DNA of 26,580 nt from Gemmatimonadota bacterium (GCA_002714465.1 PAXL01000026.1:25969-52548), one strand, 5' to 3'; counted from the first letter of the stretch, positions 9,490 to 18,900 are shown. Notes: a model not told the origin generated them from the sequence alone. Translations and numbers: made by a program.

Positions 9490-9530
9490 AAAAAAAGAAC
9501 GCCAGATCATAGGGCACGAATCTGACGTTC
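9490..9530 (-). terminator. Strong intrinsic terminator of the Gfo/Idh gene
   Basis: On the minus strand an 11-bp stem (arms 9520-9530 and 9497-9507, one T-G pair, 12-nt loop) is followed directly by seven T residues (9490-9496). It lies 46 nt beyond the stop of the oxidoreductase gene and separates it from the hydroxypyruvate reductase unit. Confidence 0.88.
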
Positions 9531-9575
9531 GGTAGGACTGTAATGATGCCGAGTCACTAGTACTTTTATGATCGG

Positions 9576-10625
9576 TCAGTGGTAATCGGATCTTTGGCCT
9601 GCCCTGAAGTCCGGAACCTCAACAGGGATGCCACCTTTTAGCGCAGATTCGTGTGCACAGATACCCGGTGCCGACATCTCAAGCCCCTTGTAGACATCGA
9701 TCCTGTTCGGACCCTCCCCACGAACCGCCTTCAGGTAATCGTCGACCAGCAGCATCTCACTAGTGCCGTGTCCACCAGTTGCTGCACTTTTCAAACCGGG
9801 GTCGGACACATCTGCTTCGATCTCCCGCATCGACCGATTGCCCTTCCGGAACATCTTTGCAGAATCGTCAGGCGGCCGACCGTTCTCGATCACACCTTCG
9901 GTCCCGTAGAACACCTGCCAGTGGAAGGCTGGATCTCGACATATCGCAAACCCGCATAGGATTTTGACCGGCACCCCTCGCTCCGTCTGAAACAGGGCCA
10001 CTTCCATGTCGTGCACACCCAACTCCGGGTGAGTACGACTGCCCGTAGACAGGCCGATCGCCTGCGTGCACCGATCGTCGAGAATCTCCAGAACCGGCCC
10101 CAGGCTATGAGTACAGTAGTAGATCGGCGGCATCTCCTTCCGCCAGTTGCCGTCATGCATCCGAGCACTACAGTCGTGGATATACTCGGCCTCTGCGTAG
10201 GTCACCTGACCGATCTCGCCAGCCCGGATCCGAGACTTCCAATCCACTAGGTAATGGAAATAGCACATATTCTCAGCAAGCGAGTAGACAACATCTGTCC
10301 GCTCGACGGCCTCGACGAGCGCGTGACACGACTCGAGAGACCAAGCGGCCGGCACTTCACTGAGCACGTGCTTCCCCGAATCGAGCGCCGCAATCGCCTG
10401 ATCCGCGTGCAAAGGTCCGGGTGTCGAAACGACGAGGACATCCACGTCCGCATCGAGCAACGAATCAAAGGTATCGTATCTGTCTGCCGATTTCCATACG
10501 TTGCCGACTTCATTCAGTACATCCTCGTCGGTATCGCAGAGAGCCGATACCTCGCAGTCAGACCGCTCCTCAAACACGCGAAGAAACGATTGGCCTCGCC
10601 GAAGCCCCGCTATTCCGATACGCAC
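9576..10625 (-). CDS. Gfo/Idh/MocA-family oxidoreductase
   Basis: A 349-aa NAD(P)-dependent oxidoreductase of the glucose-fructose oxidoreductase / inositol dehydrogenase family, usually acting on sugars or cyclitols. The N-terminal Rossmann fold begins MRIGIAGLRRG and continues with VDVLVVSTPGPLHADQA and GKHVLSE. The family's usual EKP triplet reads EVP here (90-92), so the Lys normally used in catalysis is replaced by Val. The C-terminal alpha/beta domain follows from about residue 125. The start is GTG at 10625, 7 nt after GGAGG. It lies 62 nt after the indolepyruvate oxidoreductase gene on the same strand and ends in a strong terminator. The substrate cannot be told from sequence. Confidence 0.88.
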   Translation of the reverse strand: MRIGIAGLRRGQSFLRVFEERSDCEVSALCDTDEDVLNEVGNVWKSADRYDTFDSLLDADVDVLVVSTPGPLHADQAIAALDSGKHVLSEVPAAWSLESCHALVEAVERTDVVYSLAENMCYFHYLVDWKSRIRAGEIGQVTYAEAEYIHDCSARMHDGNWRKEMPPIYYCTHSLGPVLEILDDRCTQAIGLSTGSRTHPELGVHDMEVALFQTERGVPVKILCGFAICRDPAFHWQVFYGTEGVIENGRPPDDSAKMFRKGNRSMREIEADVSDPGLKSAATGGHGTSEMLLVDDYLKAVRGEGPNRIDVYKGLEMSAPGICAHESALKGGIPVEVPDFRAGQRSDYH

Positions 10626-10687
10626 CTAATAGCCTCCACCAAAAAGGACGCGACACAGCTCTGCGCCCTAACATCGTGCGGGATCCT

Positions 10688-13600
10688 TTATGACTTTTCT
10701 AGAACCGGTTCCGGCTTCTTGTAGGTATCGATGGCAACCGGTTTCCCCTTCCCTTCGAGTAGATACTCCGACGTCTTCTTAGCTGCTTCCATCTTTGGCC
10801 AAATCACCTCGCGGTAGCCACGGACCTGATCAGGGAGCTTGAACACTCGGACATACGCCCCATACTGGCCATTGTCCGTTACGCTGAATCGCTCAGCTAG
10901 ATCGATATACCAGTCTCGATAGGCCTTTTCCTCCACGTGCCAAGCCGGGAGCAGCTTGCGAAGGAAGGTTAGCCGTCTCATCAGTCGGAGCATCCAAACG
11001 GGCGGTGATATATCAAACTTGACATCCACACCTAACACTTCGAAGTGAGGCCGCATTATATGTCGGTAGGTGATGCTATCTCCCCGATCAGGATCGATGT
11101 TGTAGCGAGCGCAGTCGCGTCTGCGTTTCTCCTCACTAGTCGCCAGATGGGCAACATACACTTCATCCTTGTAGGCCATTACCCGTGCCAGGTTCGGGAT
11201 CAGAGCCTCCGTCGCTTCGAGTCTTCGACCAGAGTCGTCCTTTCCGTAGACACCGTCGACTAAGGCTACATAGGACCGCGCATAGCCGAGTCCCCCCCAC
11301 TGAATCGTGTCGTAGACACCGAGCGCGAACTGCAGCCTCCCCTCCTCGCTCAACGGCCAGTCCTCGACCTGAGAGGCAAGCACACGGTAGTGATCTGCTA
11401 ACAATGCCCCCTTCGTGTCGCGCAGAATCTGTGTCTTGTCTTCAAGCACGTCCCAATAGGTCACGGCCTCAGCCGGCTTGTCGAAAGCAGCCGGCTCAAC
11501 CGCCGCCTTCCGTCCCATCTCGAATGCTTTCAGGTTAGCTTCGAGTTCCGCCGACCGGATGTTCGCTTTCATCGCCCATCGCAGGTTGTCGAGAGTCACC
11601 GGCAGCGCACCTCGCTGGAAGGCCGCACCTAGCAGAATACTGTTCGCGTAGATCTTGTTGCCAAGGAACCTTTCTGAGATCTCGCCCAGATCCATCCCGA
11701 AGTACCGGTCCAGCCGCGAGTACCGTCGTATCAAGTCCTCCAGATCCTTCGTATCGAAATCATCGACCCCAGTCATGGTCATTGTCGTCTCGCGCTTACC
11801 GGTCTCAACGACGGCAGTCGTATGCTCCGGACTTGCGACCCGCCCTGTCCCATTCGGATCCATCCCACGGACCGCTTCGAGAATGTCGAGCCCCAGCAGC
11901 AGGTCAGCATGACCGTGCGGGGTCAACTGGCTGATCACCCGCTCGTCCTTGGAGAAGCTGATATGCGAGTACACCGCGCCGTTCCGAATCGCAAGACCCT
12001 TCTTGTTTGTGAATCGAACCGTGTAACCCTGTCGTGCGCCGGCCGTCGAGATGATCGCGGCAATGGTGTTGACACCCATGCCTCCCACCCCCCCCACATA
12101 CGCATACCACGCGTCGTCGAAGTCCTCGGAGTTCGGGAGCGGCAGCCCCTTCAAATCAATCGATTCGGTCTTGACCTCGGAGGCCCGCTGTCTGCGAATC
12201 GTTACCTCTTCGAACGACGGACACGTCTTGTCACCGTTCGCCACGGTCACCTTTGTACACGCTCCATCAGACACACACAGGGACAGGTCTGTCGCCACCT
12301 TCGGTCCGTGCAGGGTCTCTTCTACCGTCAGGCCTGAACAGCCCGTCGCTCTAGTACATTCTAGACAGTATTCGCAGACCTCGGGGGTAATATTGATATG
12401 GCTCTCTTCAGGCAGGAAGCCCTTTTCCTGGAAAACAGCTCGCTCTTCGTTCTTCTGACGACGATTGAACGTGATGCCACATTCCTTGTCGGCGATCACA
12501 ATCTTCACACCCTTTTTCAGCAGAGTCTTTTCGACTTCTTCGCGATAGCCTTCACGCTCGGCCGGGTCCATTCGGACGATCGAGACGGGACTTCCACCTT
12601 CACCCGCCATCCCATGCACGATCTTCTCGATATCCTGTGCAAACGTAGGATTCCCCAGGATGTCCACATCGCCGCCCGGTGTTGGTTGATGACCAGTCAT
12701 CGCCGTCGTCTTGTTGTCGAGGATGATGTAGGTAATGTCCTGAGCGTGCTTGATCGAATCCGAAATCGCAGCCATCCCACTGTGGAAGAACGTGGAATCT
12801 CCCATAAAAACGAGCTGCTTGTTCCGGATGAACGGATCGATTCCCGCTCCCGTACCGCCTCCGAGCCCCATGCCCGACAGATTGTGCATCAGACGGTCGA
12901 AGGGCTTGTACTTGAGAAGCGAGTAGCACCCGATGTCGCCGTGGAACACGAGATCGACCTCGTCCCGCCCATGCGTCGCGCGCATGTATTCCGAATCCAT
13001 GAAATCGTCGACGACACGGTTCAGGACGCTCGCGGAATCTCGATGCGGGCAACCGGGACAGAAGGAGGGAGTGCGATCCGTCGCGTGCAGCTCGTATTCG
13101 GACGTCTCTTGGATCAGTCGGACCTCCGCATCGATTCGGTCTCGGTCCAGATCGTCCAGACCTACGGCATCGACCAAACGCGCCAGCACCTCGAGCACGA
13201 TGGACGGATTCATCCCTTGTGTATCAGGAAAACCCTCGATACCACCAGGGAACCGCTTCCCCCAGACCGAGATCTCGTTCCTCTCGAGTTCGAACACGGC
13301 CGCCTTCACCTGTTCTTCGAGGAATGGACGCTTCTCCTCCACGACGACGATCTGATCCGCCTGATCGCAGAACTCACCAAGGATCCGGCTGTCGAGCGGG
13401 TATGTCAGACCGTACTTGAGGATCGGGAAACGACCACCAAGTCCCATCAGGTCGAGTGCATGTTCAAGGTAGCAGTATGAGAGACTGCTAGTAACGAAGC
13501 CGATAGAACTTCGTTCCGCCCGACCGTGGACGATACGGTTCAGGTTCCGTGCGCGCGCGGCTTCAATGATCGCAGGAAAGCGGGTGTGGAGAACATCGTC

Positions 13601-14275
13601 TTCCTTGATCGCCGTGCTAGGCGGAATAATGACACGGTCGTCGACGGGAATAGTGCGGCTATCGATCGTCACGGGAGACCGAACTGTGAGATCGGGAAAG
13701 TCGTTTGGGTGAACCTTTACTGTACCGCCGCCGTCCGCCTGATTGGACGTCACGAGGTACGCGACATAAAGTCGTGTCTCTTCCGACAGATCGAGCGCCG
13801 CACCCATCCAGTCCTTCATCTCCTGGAAGGTGCTCGGTTCGATGATCGGCATATATAGGTGTTTAGCAATGAACCGGGAGTCGGCCGGGACCTGTGTTCC
13901 TTCAGACCAGGTGTCATCGCCGAAGACAGCCACCGCAGAACCTCCTGGCCCCGTGCCGGCCATATTGCCGAGGGCGAGCGCGTCAGACGCCACGTGAGCG
14001 CCCACGCTCTTCATCACAGTTACCGCCCGGATAGACTCCATCTGGGCCCCGTTCAGACGGGCGGCAGATAGGGCCTCGTTGTTCGCGATCTGCACCATCA
14101 CGCCCTTCTCGACGAGCAAATCACGAATGCGCTCGGCCGCATCGAACACTTCGGCCACGGGCGAACCCGGATATCCGGTCAGCAGACCAACCCGGTTCTC
14201 AAGCGCACCTTTGACCAGCAGCTCGTTGCCGGTAAAGATGCTGATACCCTCCTCCTGTTTGAACCTTAGATCCAT
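10688..14275 (-). CDS. Indolepyruvate:ferredoxin oxidoreductase, single-chain fusion
   Basis: A 1195-aa enzyme that oxidatively decarboxylates indolepyruvate and other aryl- or 2-oxo-acids to acyl-CoA, using thiamine diphosphate and reducing ferredoxin. It joins parts that are separate IorA and IorB subunits elsewhere: pyrimidine-binding domain (about 15-200), hinge region (250-350), TPP-binding domain with CPGCPH (406-411), GDSTF (492-496) and NKTTAMTGHQ (521-530); a cysteine-rich Fe-S segment (C634, C637, C640, C646, C667, C673, C685); the IorB-like gamma domain with GGVGGMGV (728-735) and a C-terminal extension of about 250 residues characteristic of the fused family. The ATG at 14275 is 8 nt after the stop of the GWxTD gene, so the two share an operon. 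All TPP motifs look intact. The true substrate range is inferred. Confidence 0.94.
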   Translation of the reverse strand: MDLRFKQEEGISIFTGNELLVKGALENRVGLLTGYPGSPVAEVFDAAERIRDLLVEKGVMVQIANNEALSAARLNGAQMESIRAVTVMKSVGAHVASDALALGNMAGTGPGGSAVAVFGDDTWSEGTQVPADSRFIAKHLYMPIIEPSTFQEMKDWMGAALDLSEETRLYVAYLVTSNQADGGGTVKVHPNDFPDLTVRSPVTIDSRTIPVDDRVIIPPSTAIKEDDVLHTRFPAIIEAARARNLNRIVHGRAERSSIGFVTSSLSYCYLEHALDLMGLGGRFPILKYGLTYPLDSRILGEFCDQADQIVVVEEKRPFLEEQVKAAVFELERNEISVWGKRFPGGIEGFPDTQGMNPSIVLEVLARLVDAVGLDDLDRDRIDAEVRLIQETSEYELHATDRTPSFCPGCPHRDSASVLNRVVDDFMDSEYMRATHGRDEVDLVFHGDIGCYSLLKYKPFDRLMHNLSGMGLGGGTGAGIDPFIRNKQLVFMGDSTFFHSGMAAISDSIKHAQDITYIILDNKTTAMTGHQPTPGGDVDILGNPTFAQDIEKIVHGMAGEGGSPVSIVRMDPAEREGYREEVEKTLLKKGVKIVIADKECGITFNRRQKNEERAVFQEKGFLPEESHINITPEVCEYCLECTRATGCSGLTVEETLHGPKVATDLSLCVSDGACTKVTVANGDKTCPSFEEVTIRRQRASEVKTESIDLKGLPLPNSEDFDDAWYAYVGGVGGMGVNTIAAIISTAGARQGYTVRFTNKKGLAIRNGAVYSHISFSKDERVISQLTPHGHADLLLGLDILEAVRGMDPNGTGRVASPEHTTAVVETGKRETTMTMTGVDDFDTKDLEDLIRRYSRLDRYFGMDLGEISERFLGNKIYANSILLGAAFQRGALPVTLDNLRWAMKANIRSAELEANLKAFEMGRKAAVEPAAFDKPAEAVTYWDVLEDKTQILRDTKGALLADHYRVLASQVEDWPLSEEGRLQFALGVYDTIQWGGLGYARSYVALVDGVYGKDDSGRRLEATEALIPNLARVMAYKDEVYVAHLATSEEKRRRDCARYNIDPDRGDSITYRHIMRPHFEVLGVDVKFDISPPVWMLRLMRRLTFLRKLLPAWHVEEKAYRDWYIDLAERFSVTDNGQYGAYVRVFKLPDQVRGYREVIWPKMEAAKKTSEYLLEGKGKPVAIDTYKKPEPVLEKS

Positions 14276-14283
14276 ACCGTGAC

Positions 14284-15678
14284 CTAGATCTCGTTCTGCC
14301 AGTTCGGGTTGTACAACTCGCCCGGATATGTCGAATGTACGAGTTCGTAGACACCGATACCGCGGCGATCACGGAAGACGAACTCGTATGTCCCCTGTGT
14401 ATCATACGTCCAAACTTCGTAGGGTTTGACACTGTCGACAGCTGAACGATACTCCCGATCCGAGGGCGGACCGTATCTGACGTACACACGTCCCTTGTCC
14501 GTGTCATATCCGGACTGACGATGTCCACCAGAAAAGTTGTTGTGGGCGTATCTCATCCGCCTGACATGTTCGATCAGTTTCTCGTTGATCACGGTGCTCG
14601 GCGTGGGATCTAACCGTTTCCAGAAGACCTTCAGAAACTTGTCACGGGGCTCCAGCCTTTCCAGCGCTCCATAAACGTTCAGGTCTGCCTCCTCTGCCAC
14701 CCACTTGATGTGTCTGTAATAGACAAGGCTGACCTTCTGGTCCTCTGTAAGCCCATCACCAATACCTTCTTCAGACTGAAGGAACACGAGGCTTCGCCGC
14801 CTCGTCTGCATCTTATTGTCGAGATCCAACGACTGAACTTCGAGGAAATACCGACCTGGATCGAGATCAGTCGCGGCGATCGAATCGATCAGGACCGCGC
14901 TCTCGCCGCCCTTCTTGTAACGATGATCGACGGTCTCGGAAACAGGCACTCCCTCTTCGCTCAGCAAGAAATACCGGACGTCGAAGGCACCCAGACTTGA
15001 CCCCGGTGACAGGTTGTAGAGCTCGTGATAGAAGCGAATCGGCTCGTTGTTCTGGTAGACACGAGTCGTACGTGGGATGACTTCCCAGCCGTTACGCACG
15101 AACCGGCCCTCACCACGCGCCTTCGCCACTGCGGTCGCAAACAACACACCACTGGATGCGAAACCCGTCGCCTCAAAGCCCTCTACGAGCAACGGCGCGT
15201 CTACCTCCCCCTGTGAATCGCCGTAGATATCCTCGACAGTCAACAAAACGGTGTAGTCGCCCGCCTTCAGACTGAATCCGATCTGGTCGCGAACAACACC
15301 GCCTGTCTCCTTGAGTTCGCGAAGACTGCTGACAGAGAAGTTTCGCGTCCAGTTTTCCTCACCCGCGACCTGACCAGCAGCATCCCGAATGATCAGAGAA
15401 AGATCGACCTGAGAAACAAACTGGTTGCCTTCGGGCACGAACTGGAGCTGTCTCGCATCCAGGACCGTGTAGAACTCCTGCAGAGCAAACCCTTGGACAC
15501 CGCGGAACAGAGCAGCATCAGCGAAAAATTGAAGATCGCCGAGACTGCCACGTGGCCATTCCACCTTGGGATCCGCCTCTTCTATAGATGTCGCATCCTG
15601 AGCCCACAGGGATCCCGGTACCGCTATCGCAGCAACCGTGAAAGCGGCAAAGTATGCGGTTAGTCGTCGGGAGAACAT
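14284..15678 (-). CDS. GWxTD-domain exported protein
   Basis: A 464-aa protein with a signal peptide (basic SRR, hydrophobic 8-20, likely cleavage after LWA near residue 26), so it is exported. The middle is beta-rich and Ig-like in character. The C-terminal ~130 residues match the GWxTD domain: FWKRLDPTPST, then the motif itself as GYDTDKGRVYVRYGPP (Trp replaced by Tyr), then YEVWTYDTQGTYEFVFRDR. The function of this domain is not established; it is common in Gemmatimonadota, Acidobacteriota and related uncultured phyla. AAGGAG upstream of the ATG overlaps the stop codon of the preceding 156-aa gene, and the indolepyruvate oxidoreductase gene follows 8 nt after its stop. Confidence 0.88.
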   Translation of the reverse strand: MFSRRLTAYFAAFTVAAIAVPGSLWAQDATSIEEADPKVEWPRGSLGDLQFFADAALFRGVQGFALQEFYTVLDARQLQFVPEGNQFVSQVDLSLIIRDAAGQVAGEENWTRNFSVSSLRELKETGGVVRDQIGFSLKAGDYTVLLTVEDIYGDSQGEVDAPLLVEGFEATGFASSGVLFATAVAKARGEGRFVRNGWEVIPRTTRVYQNNEPIRFYHELYNLSPGSSLGAFDVRYFLLSEEGVPVSETVDHRYKKGGESAVLIDSIAATDLDPGRYFLEVQSLDLDNKMQTRRRSLVFLQSEEGIGDGLTEDQKVSLVYYRHIKWVAEEADLNVYGALERLEPRDKFLKVFWKRLDPTPSTVINEKLIEHVRRMRYAHNNFSGGHRQSGYDTDKGRVYVRYGPPSDREYRSAVDSVKPYEVWTYDTQGTYEFVFRDRRGIGVYELVHSTYPGELYNPNWQNEI

Positions 15679-15692
15679 TTCTCTTGTGCTCC

Positions 15693-16163
15693 TTAGCTCG
15701 TGACGGATGACACGACATCGAGGATCGCATCCCCTTCGCGGGCACGGTCAATGTCGTTCAGCACCGGATTACATTCCGACACCTTGATGGTCTTCTCCGG
15801 TTCGATGCGCGAAAGGCACCCCGCGTAGTCCGGCAAAACGGTCAGGGTCCCCGGGTGATCGAGCTTGAAGGGTCTTAGCAACTGCAACGTGAGAGATTTC
15901 TCAGATTTCCAGTAGAACCAATCTCGTATGTAATCTGTGGTCCAGATAAAGTGCGACTTCAGACCATACAAAGCGGGCATATCCCCGATCCAGATCGTGT
16001 CCGCCAACTCGGCATAGAGACCAATCGTAACATCGTCACCGACAGTATCCGGTTCATCTCCAAACCAGCACCGATTGTCGGGCTTCAGGATCCTTGGATT
16101 CTGGTGATAGTAGGCCGGGTAGAAAAAGAATGCATCTGAGCGAACGTCAAACGAACCCCGCAT
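15693..16163 (-). CDS. Hypothetical protein (156 aa), coupled to GWxTD gene
   Basis: I do not recognise this protein. It is rich in aromatic residues (FFFYPAYYH near the start; DTIWIGDMPALYG and HFIWTTDYIRDWFYW in the middle) and has no signal peptide or membrane segment in the reading given. The ATG at 16163 is the first available start; an in-frame TAA lies 30 nt upstream. Its stop codon is part of the Shine-Dalgarno of the GWxTD gene, which supports real translation and coupling. The Rieske gene ends 57 nt upstream. A different frame immediately upstream is open through the intergenic space up to 16147, so a frameshift that cut off an N-terminal part is possible. Confidence 0.6.
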   Translation of the reverse strand: MRGSFDVRSDAFFFYPAYYHQNPRILKPDNRCWFGDEPDTVGDDVTIGLYAELADTIWIGDMPALYGLKSHFIWTTDYIRDWFYWKSEKSLTLQLLRPFKLDHPGTLTVLPDYAGCLSRIEPEKTIKVSECNPVLNDIDRAREGDAILDVVSSVTS

Positions 16164-16220
16164 CCCCGCCGATACCGCCTTTTCTTAGCAGCCGTATCGG
16201 TTCACCCTGCTGGACCGCCG

Positions 16221-16640
16221 TCAGTGCGATCGGCTTACTCGTGTCTTCCGCTCCTCGACTGGGTCGTCCGGCAAGGCAGACACCCATATTTCCTCACCGT
16301 TCATCCGGACCGAGTAGGTCTCAACGCGGTAGTGCTCAGCCTCGGGACAGACACCCGAGTCGAAGGCAAATCGCAGCCCATGCCAGAGGCAGGTAACGTG
16401 TTGGTCGTCGAACTCCACCGTCCCGATCGGACGATTGTTGTGGGGACACAGGTTCTCTATCGCCTTGATCGTCCCAGCGCAGTTGTAGAGACCCACATCC
16501 CGACCCATCACGACAACGACCTTGCCCGATCCGACCGGTATGTCGGACATCCTGCCCACGTACACAAATTTTCGGTCGTCCTTTTCGCGCGATTCCGCGG
16601 GTTCCTTTCGCATCCACCCCTTAATATCGAACAGGCTCAT
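16221..16640 (-). CDS. Rieske [2Fe-2S] ferredoxin-like protein
   Basis: A 139-aa protein consisting of one Rieske domain. The cluster ligands C65/H67 (CPHNNRPIG) and C84/H87 (CLWHG) are spaced as in Rieske-type ferredoxins; there is no transmembrane helix and no disulfide Cys pair as in the bc1 type, so it is likely a soluble electron carrier or regulatory subunit. The N-terminal ~20 residues are charged and may be flexible. Its ATG overlaps the lipA stop by 4 nt (ATGA), so it is the last gene of the queG-miaB-lipA unit. Its oxygenase or reductase partner is not visible here. Confidence 0.9.
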   Translation of the reverse strand: MSLFDIKGWMRKEPAESREKDDRKFVYVGRMSDIPVGSGKVVVVMGRDVGLYNCAGTIKAIENLCPHNNRPIGTVEFDDQHVTCLWHGLRFAFDSGVCPEAEHYRVETYSVRMNGEEIWVSALPDDPVEERKTRVSRSH

Positions 16641-17530
16641 GCAGTCACGGGATCGGCTTGATCGGCAGCATGATAGGAGCTTCTAACAAGCGGCCCCGAC
16701 TCGACGTGGCGATACCCGAGCGTGCTCGCAAACAACCGCATGTCGTCAAATTCTTCGGGCTCGTAGAAACGATCGATCGGCGCGTGATTCTGTGTCGGCT
16801 GCAGATACTGACCAATCGTCAGGATGTCCGTCCCCTGATCGGCGATATCTCGTATAGTCTGGTCGACCTCATCGCGTGTTTCACCCGCCCCAACCATGAT
16901 CCCTGATTTCACGGGCATTTCGGGCCGCAAGTCCTTCGCCCTCCACAACAGCTTGAGGCTTTGTGCATAGTTGGCCTGGGGACGCATCATTCTGTACAGC
17001 CGCGGCACTGTTTCCACGTTATGGTTCAGGATCTCCGGTCCGGCTTCAAGCACGACCGCGAGGGCATCCCGATTCCCCTGAAAATCGGGTATCAGGACCT
17101 CGACCGTCGTGTCCGGACAGGCGATGTGAACCTGACGGATCGTCTCCGCGAACACCCCGGCTCCCCCATCACTCAGCTCGTCCCGGTTGACCGATGTGAT
17201 CACCGCGTGTCTCAAGCCGAGAGAAGCGACCGCATCCGCTACGCGAAACGGCTCATCCAGATCGAGCCCCAAGGGTCGACCAGTCTTGACAGCGCAGAAC
17301 CCACACGATCGTGTGCAAATATCGCCCAAGATCATGAACGTCGCCGTACGCGCCCCCCAACACTCGCCGATGTTCGGGCATCGCGCGCTCTCACACACAG
17401 TGTGGAGCTGCTTCTCTTTGACGAGCCTCTTCAGGCTCCGATACTCTGCGTTCCCGGGCGCCGGCACGCGAAACCAGCTCGGCAGCCGAGATCGCCTAAC
17501 CGGAGGAGCGATGTCGATCAGCTCACTCAT
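16637..17530 (-). CDS. lipA: Lipoyl synthase
   Basis: A 297-aa radical-SAM enzyme that inserts two sulfur atoms into the octanoyl chain on lipoyl-dependent proteins. The auxiliary cluster Cys are C46, C51 and C57 (CxxxxCxxxxxC); the radical-SAM cluster is CTRSCGFC (C72, C76, C79). The C-terminal RSSYHA provides the family's conserved Ser ligand. The start chosen is the ATG at 17530, whose A is also the last base of the miaB stop (TGATG); a start at 17566 would intrude into miaB. It overlaps the Rieske gene by 4 nt. No lipB or lipoyl ligase gene is adjacent. Confidence 0.97.
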   Translation of the reverse strand: MSELIDIAPPVRRSRLPSWFRVPAPGNAEYRSLKRLVKEKQLHTVCESARCPNIGECWGARTATFMILGDICTRSCGFCAVKTGRPLGLDLDEPFRVADAVASLGLRHAVITSVNRDELSDGGAGVFAETIRQVHIACPDTTVEVLIPDFQGNRDALAVVLEAGPEILNHNVETVPRLYRMMRPQANYAQSLKLLWRAKDLRPEMPVKSGIMVGAGETRDEVDQTIRDIADQGTDILTIGQYLQPTQNHAPIDRFYEPEEFDDMRLFASTLGYRHVESGPLVRSSYHAADQADPVTA

Positions 17531-18900
17531 CAGACAGCTCGGCCTATCAGTGTCTTCTGTGTGCAATCGGTCACGCGAACCGTCACAAAGGAGTTGGTAT
17601 CAGCAGTCCCTTCGAAGACGACTGTCTTGAAAGACTCGGTCTTCCCCGACACCTGCCCTGCCCGACGTGCCGGGCCCTCGACAAGCACCTCGACCTCCCG
17701 ACCGACCCACTCCCTGTTGATCTCCAAAGAGATCCAATTCTGCAGCTCGATCACTTCTTCAAGCCGCCGTCCCTTCTCCTCCTCTGAGACCGTATCGGGA
17801 ATCTCACGATCAGCCACAGTTCCTTCCCTGGCCGAATACTTGAACATGAATGCCGAATCGAACCGAACCTCTCGCATCAGGTCAAGCGTCCTGTCGAAAT
17901 CTTCTTTTGTTTCACCAGGGAACCCGACGATGATGTCCGTCGACAGCGAGAGCCCCGTGATGGCGTTCCGCAGATCATATACGAGCGACCGGAAGTGGTC
18001 CGAAGTGTAGCTACGCTTCATCGCGTCGAGAATACCGTCGGATCCGGACTGGAGAGGCAGATGGATGAACGAGCATACCTTACACTCGCTCGCCATCGTC
18101 GCGATCAGCTTTTCGGTGAAGTCGCTCGGATGGGGAGACGTGAACCGAATCCGCTCCACACCCGCTACCTCGGCAACACGTGACAGCAGATCTGCAAAAT
18201 CCGTGTCCTCATGCCGGTATGAGTTCACTGTCTGGCCGAGGAGTGTAACCTCCCTGAACCCATGCTGTGCTGCAATTTCCGCCTGCCTGACGACTTCGTC
18301 AGCTGACACGCTTCGTTCGCGTCCTCGGACATAGGGCACTATACAGAAGGTGCAGAACTTGTCGCATCCCCGCATCACGGTGATCCACGCGTTGACTCCA
18401 TCCTTGCGGGCGGGATCAAGCCCCACGTAGGTCTCTGTCCTGCCGAGCTTCACGTCTAGAGCAGGTTCGTCACGGGCTTCTTGAACCATACGCGGCAGAT
18501 CCCGATAGGAATCGGGTCCCAAAACCAGATCGACATAGGGCACACGGTCGAGGAGCTTCTCCGATAGGTGCTTGGCCATGCAGCCACAGACACCTAGGAC
18601 CATGTCGGGGTTTTTTATTTTTAGGTGGCTCAACTGCGAAAGTCGGCCCAAGACGCGATCTTCCGCGTGCTCGCGGATGGCGCACGTATTGAGGAGCACG
18701 ACGTCCGCATCTTCGACGCGGTTCGCTCCGGAATAGCCGGCCCTCTGTAGCACACCGAGCATAACCTCGGAATCGGACACGTTCATCTGACAGCCGTAGG
18801 TCTCCACATAGACCTTGCCCCGACCGGCAGGAACGACGTCCAAGTCCGATGGTCCAGTCACCACCGGATGGTTCGATTCTATGATCTGCAGTTCATCCAC
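17530..18900 (-). CDS. miaB: tRNA-2-methylthio-N6-dimethylallyladenosine synthase
   Basis: A 456-aa methylthiotransferase acting on i6A37 of tRNAs. The N-terminal UPF0004 domain carries cluster ligands C37 (YGCQMN), C73 (NTCAIRE) and C107 (VCGCMA). The radical-SAM domain has RGCDKFCTFCIVPYVRGRERS with C179, C183 and C186, and the C-terminal TRAM domain runs from about residue 385. The start is GTG at 18900, sharing one base with the queG stop (TAGTG); a nearby ATG is out of frame. The next gene, lipA, overlaps by one base. The MiaB subgroup is indicated by the RGRERS and GFPGET motifs and the length; RimO or MtaB are less likely. Confidence 0.96.
   Translation of the reverse strand: MDELQIIESNHPVVTGPSDLDVVPAGRGKVYVETYGCQMNVSDSEVMLGVLQRAGYSGANRVEDADVVLLNTCAIREHAEDRVLGRLSQLSHLKIKNPDMVLGVCGCMAKHLSEKLLDRVPYVDLVLGPDSYRDLPRMVQEARDEPALDVKLGRTETYVGLDPARKDGVNAWITVMRGCDKFCTFCIVPYVRGRERSVSADEVVRQAEIAAQHGFREVTLLGQTVNSYRHEDTDFADLLSRVAEVAGVERIRFTSPHPSDFTEKLIATMASECKVCSFIHLPLQSGSDGILDAMKRSYTSDHFRSLVYDLRNAITGLSLSTDIIVGFPGETKEDFDRTLDLMREVRFDSAFMFKYSAREGTVADREIPDTVSEEEKGRRLEEVIELQNWISLEINREWVGREVEVLVEGPARRAGQVSGKTESFKTVVFEGTADTNSFVTVRVTDCTQKTLIGRAV

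Noticed and set aside
12398..13480. A 360-codon plus-strand open frame opposite the indolepyruvate oxidoreductase gene
   Set aside because: Its translation shows no domain, it has no ribosome-binding site, and the opposite strand encodes a complete enzyme with intact motifs; GC-rich genes often leave long antisense frames.
16961..18010. A 349-codon plus-strand open frame opposite lipA and miaB
   Set aside because: It spans the junction of two well-defined genes and has low-complexity Arg/Ser-rich content typical of an antisense frame.
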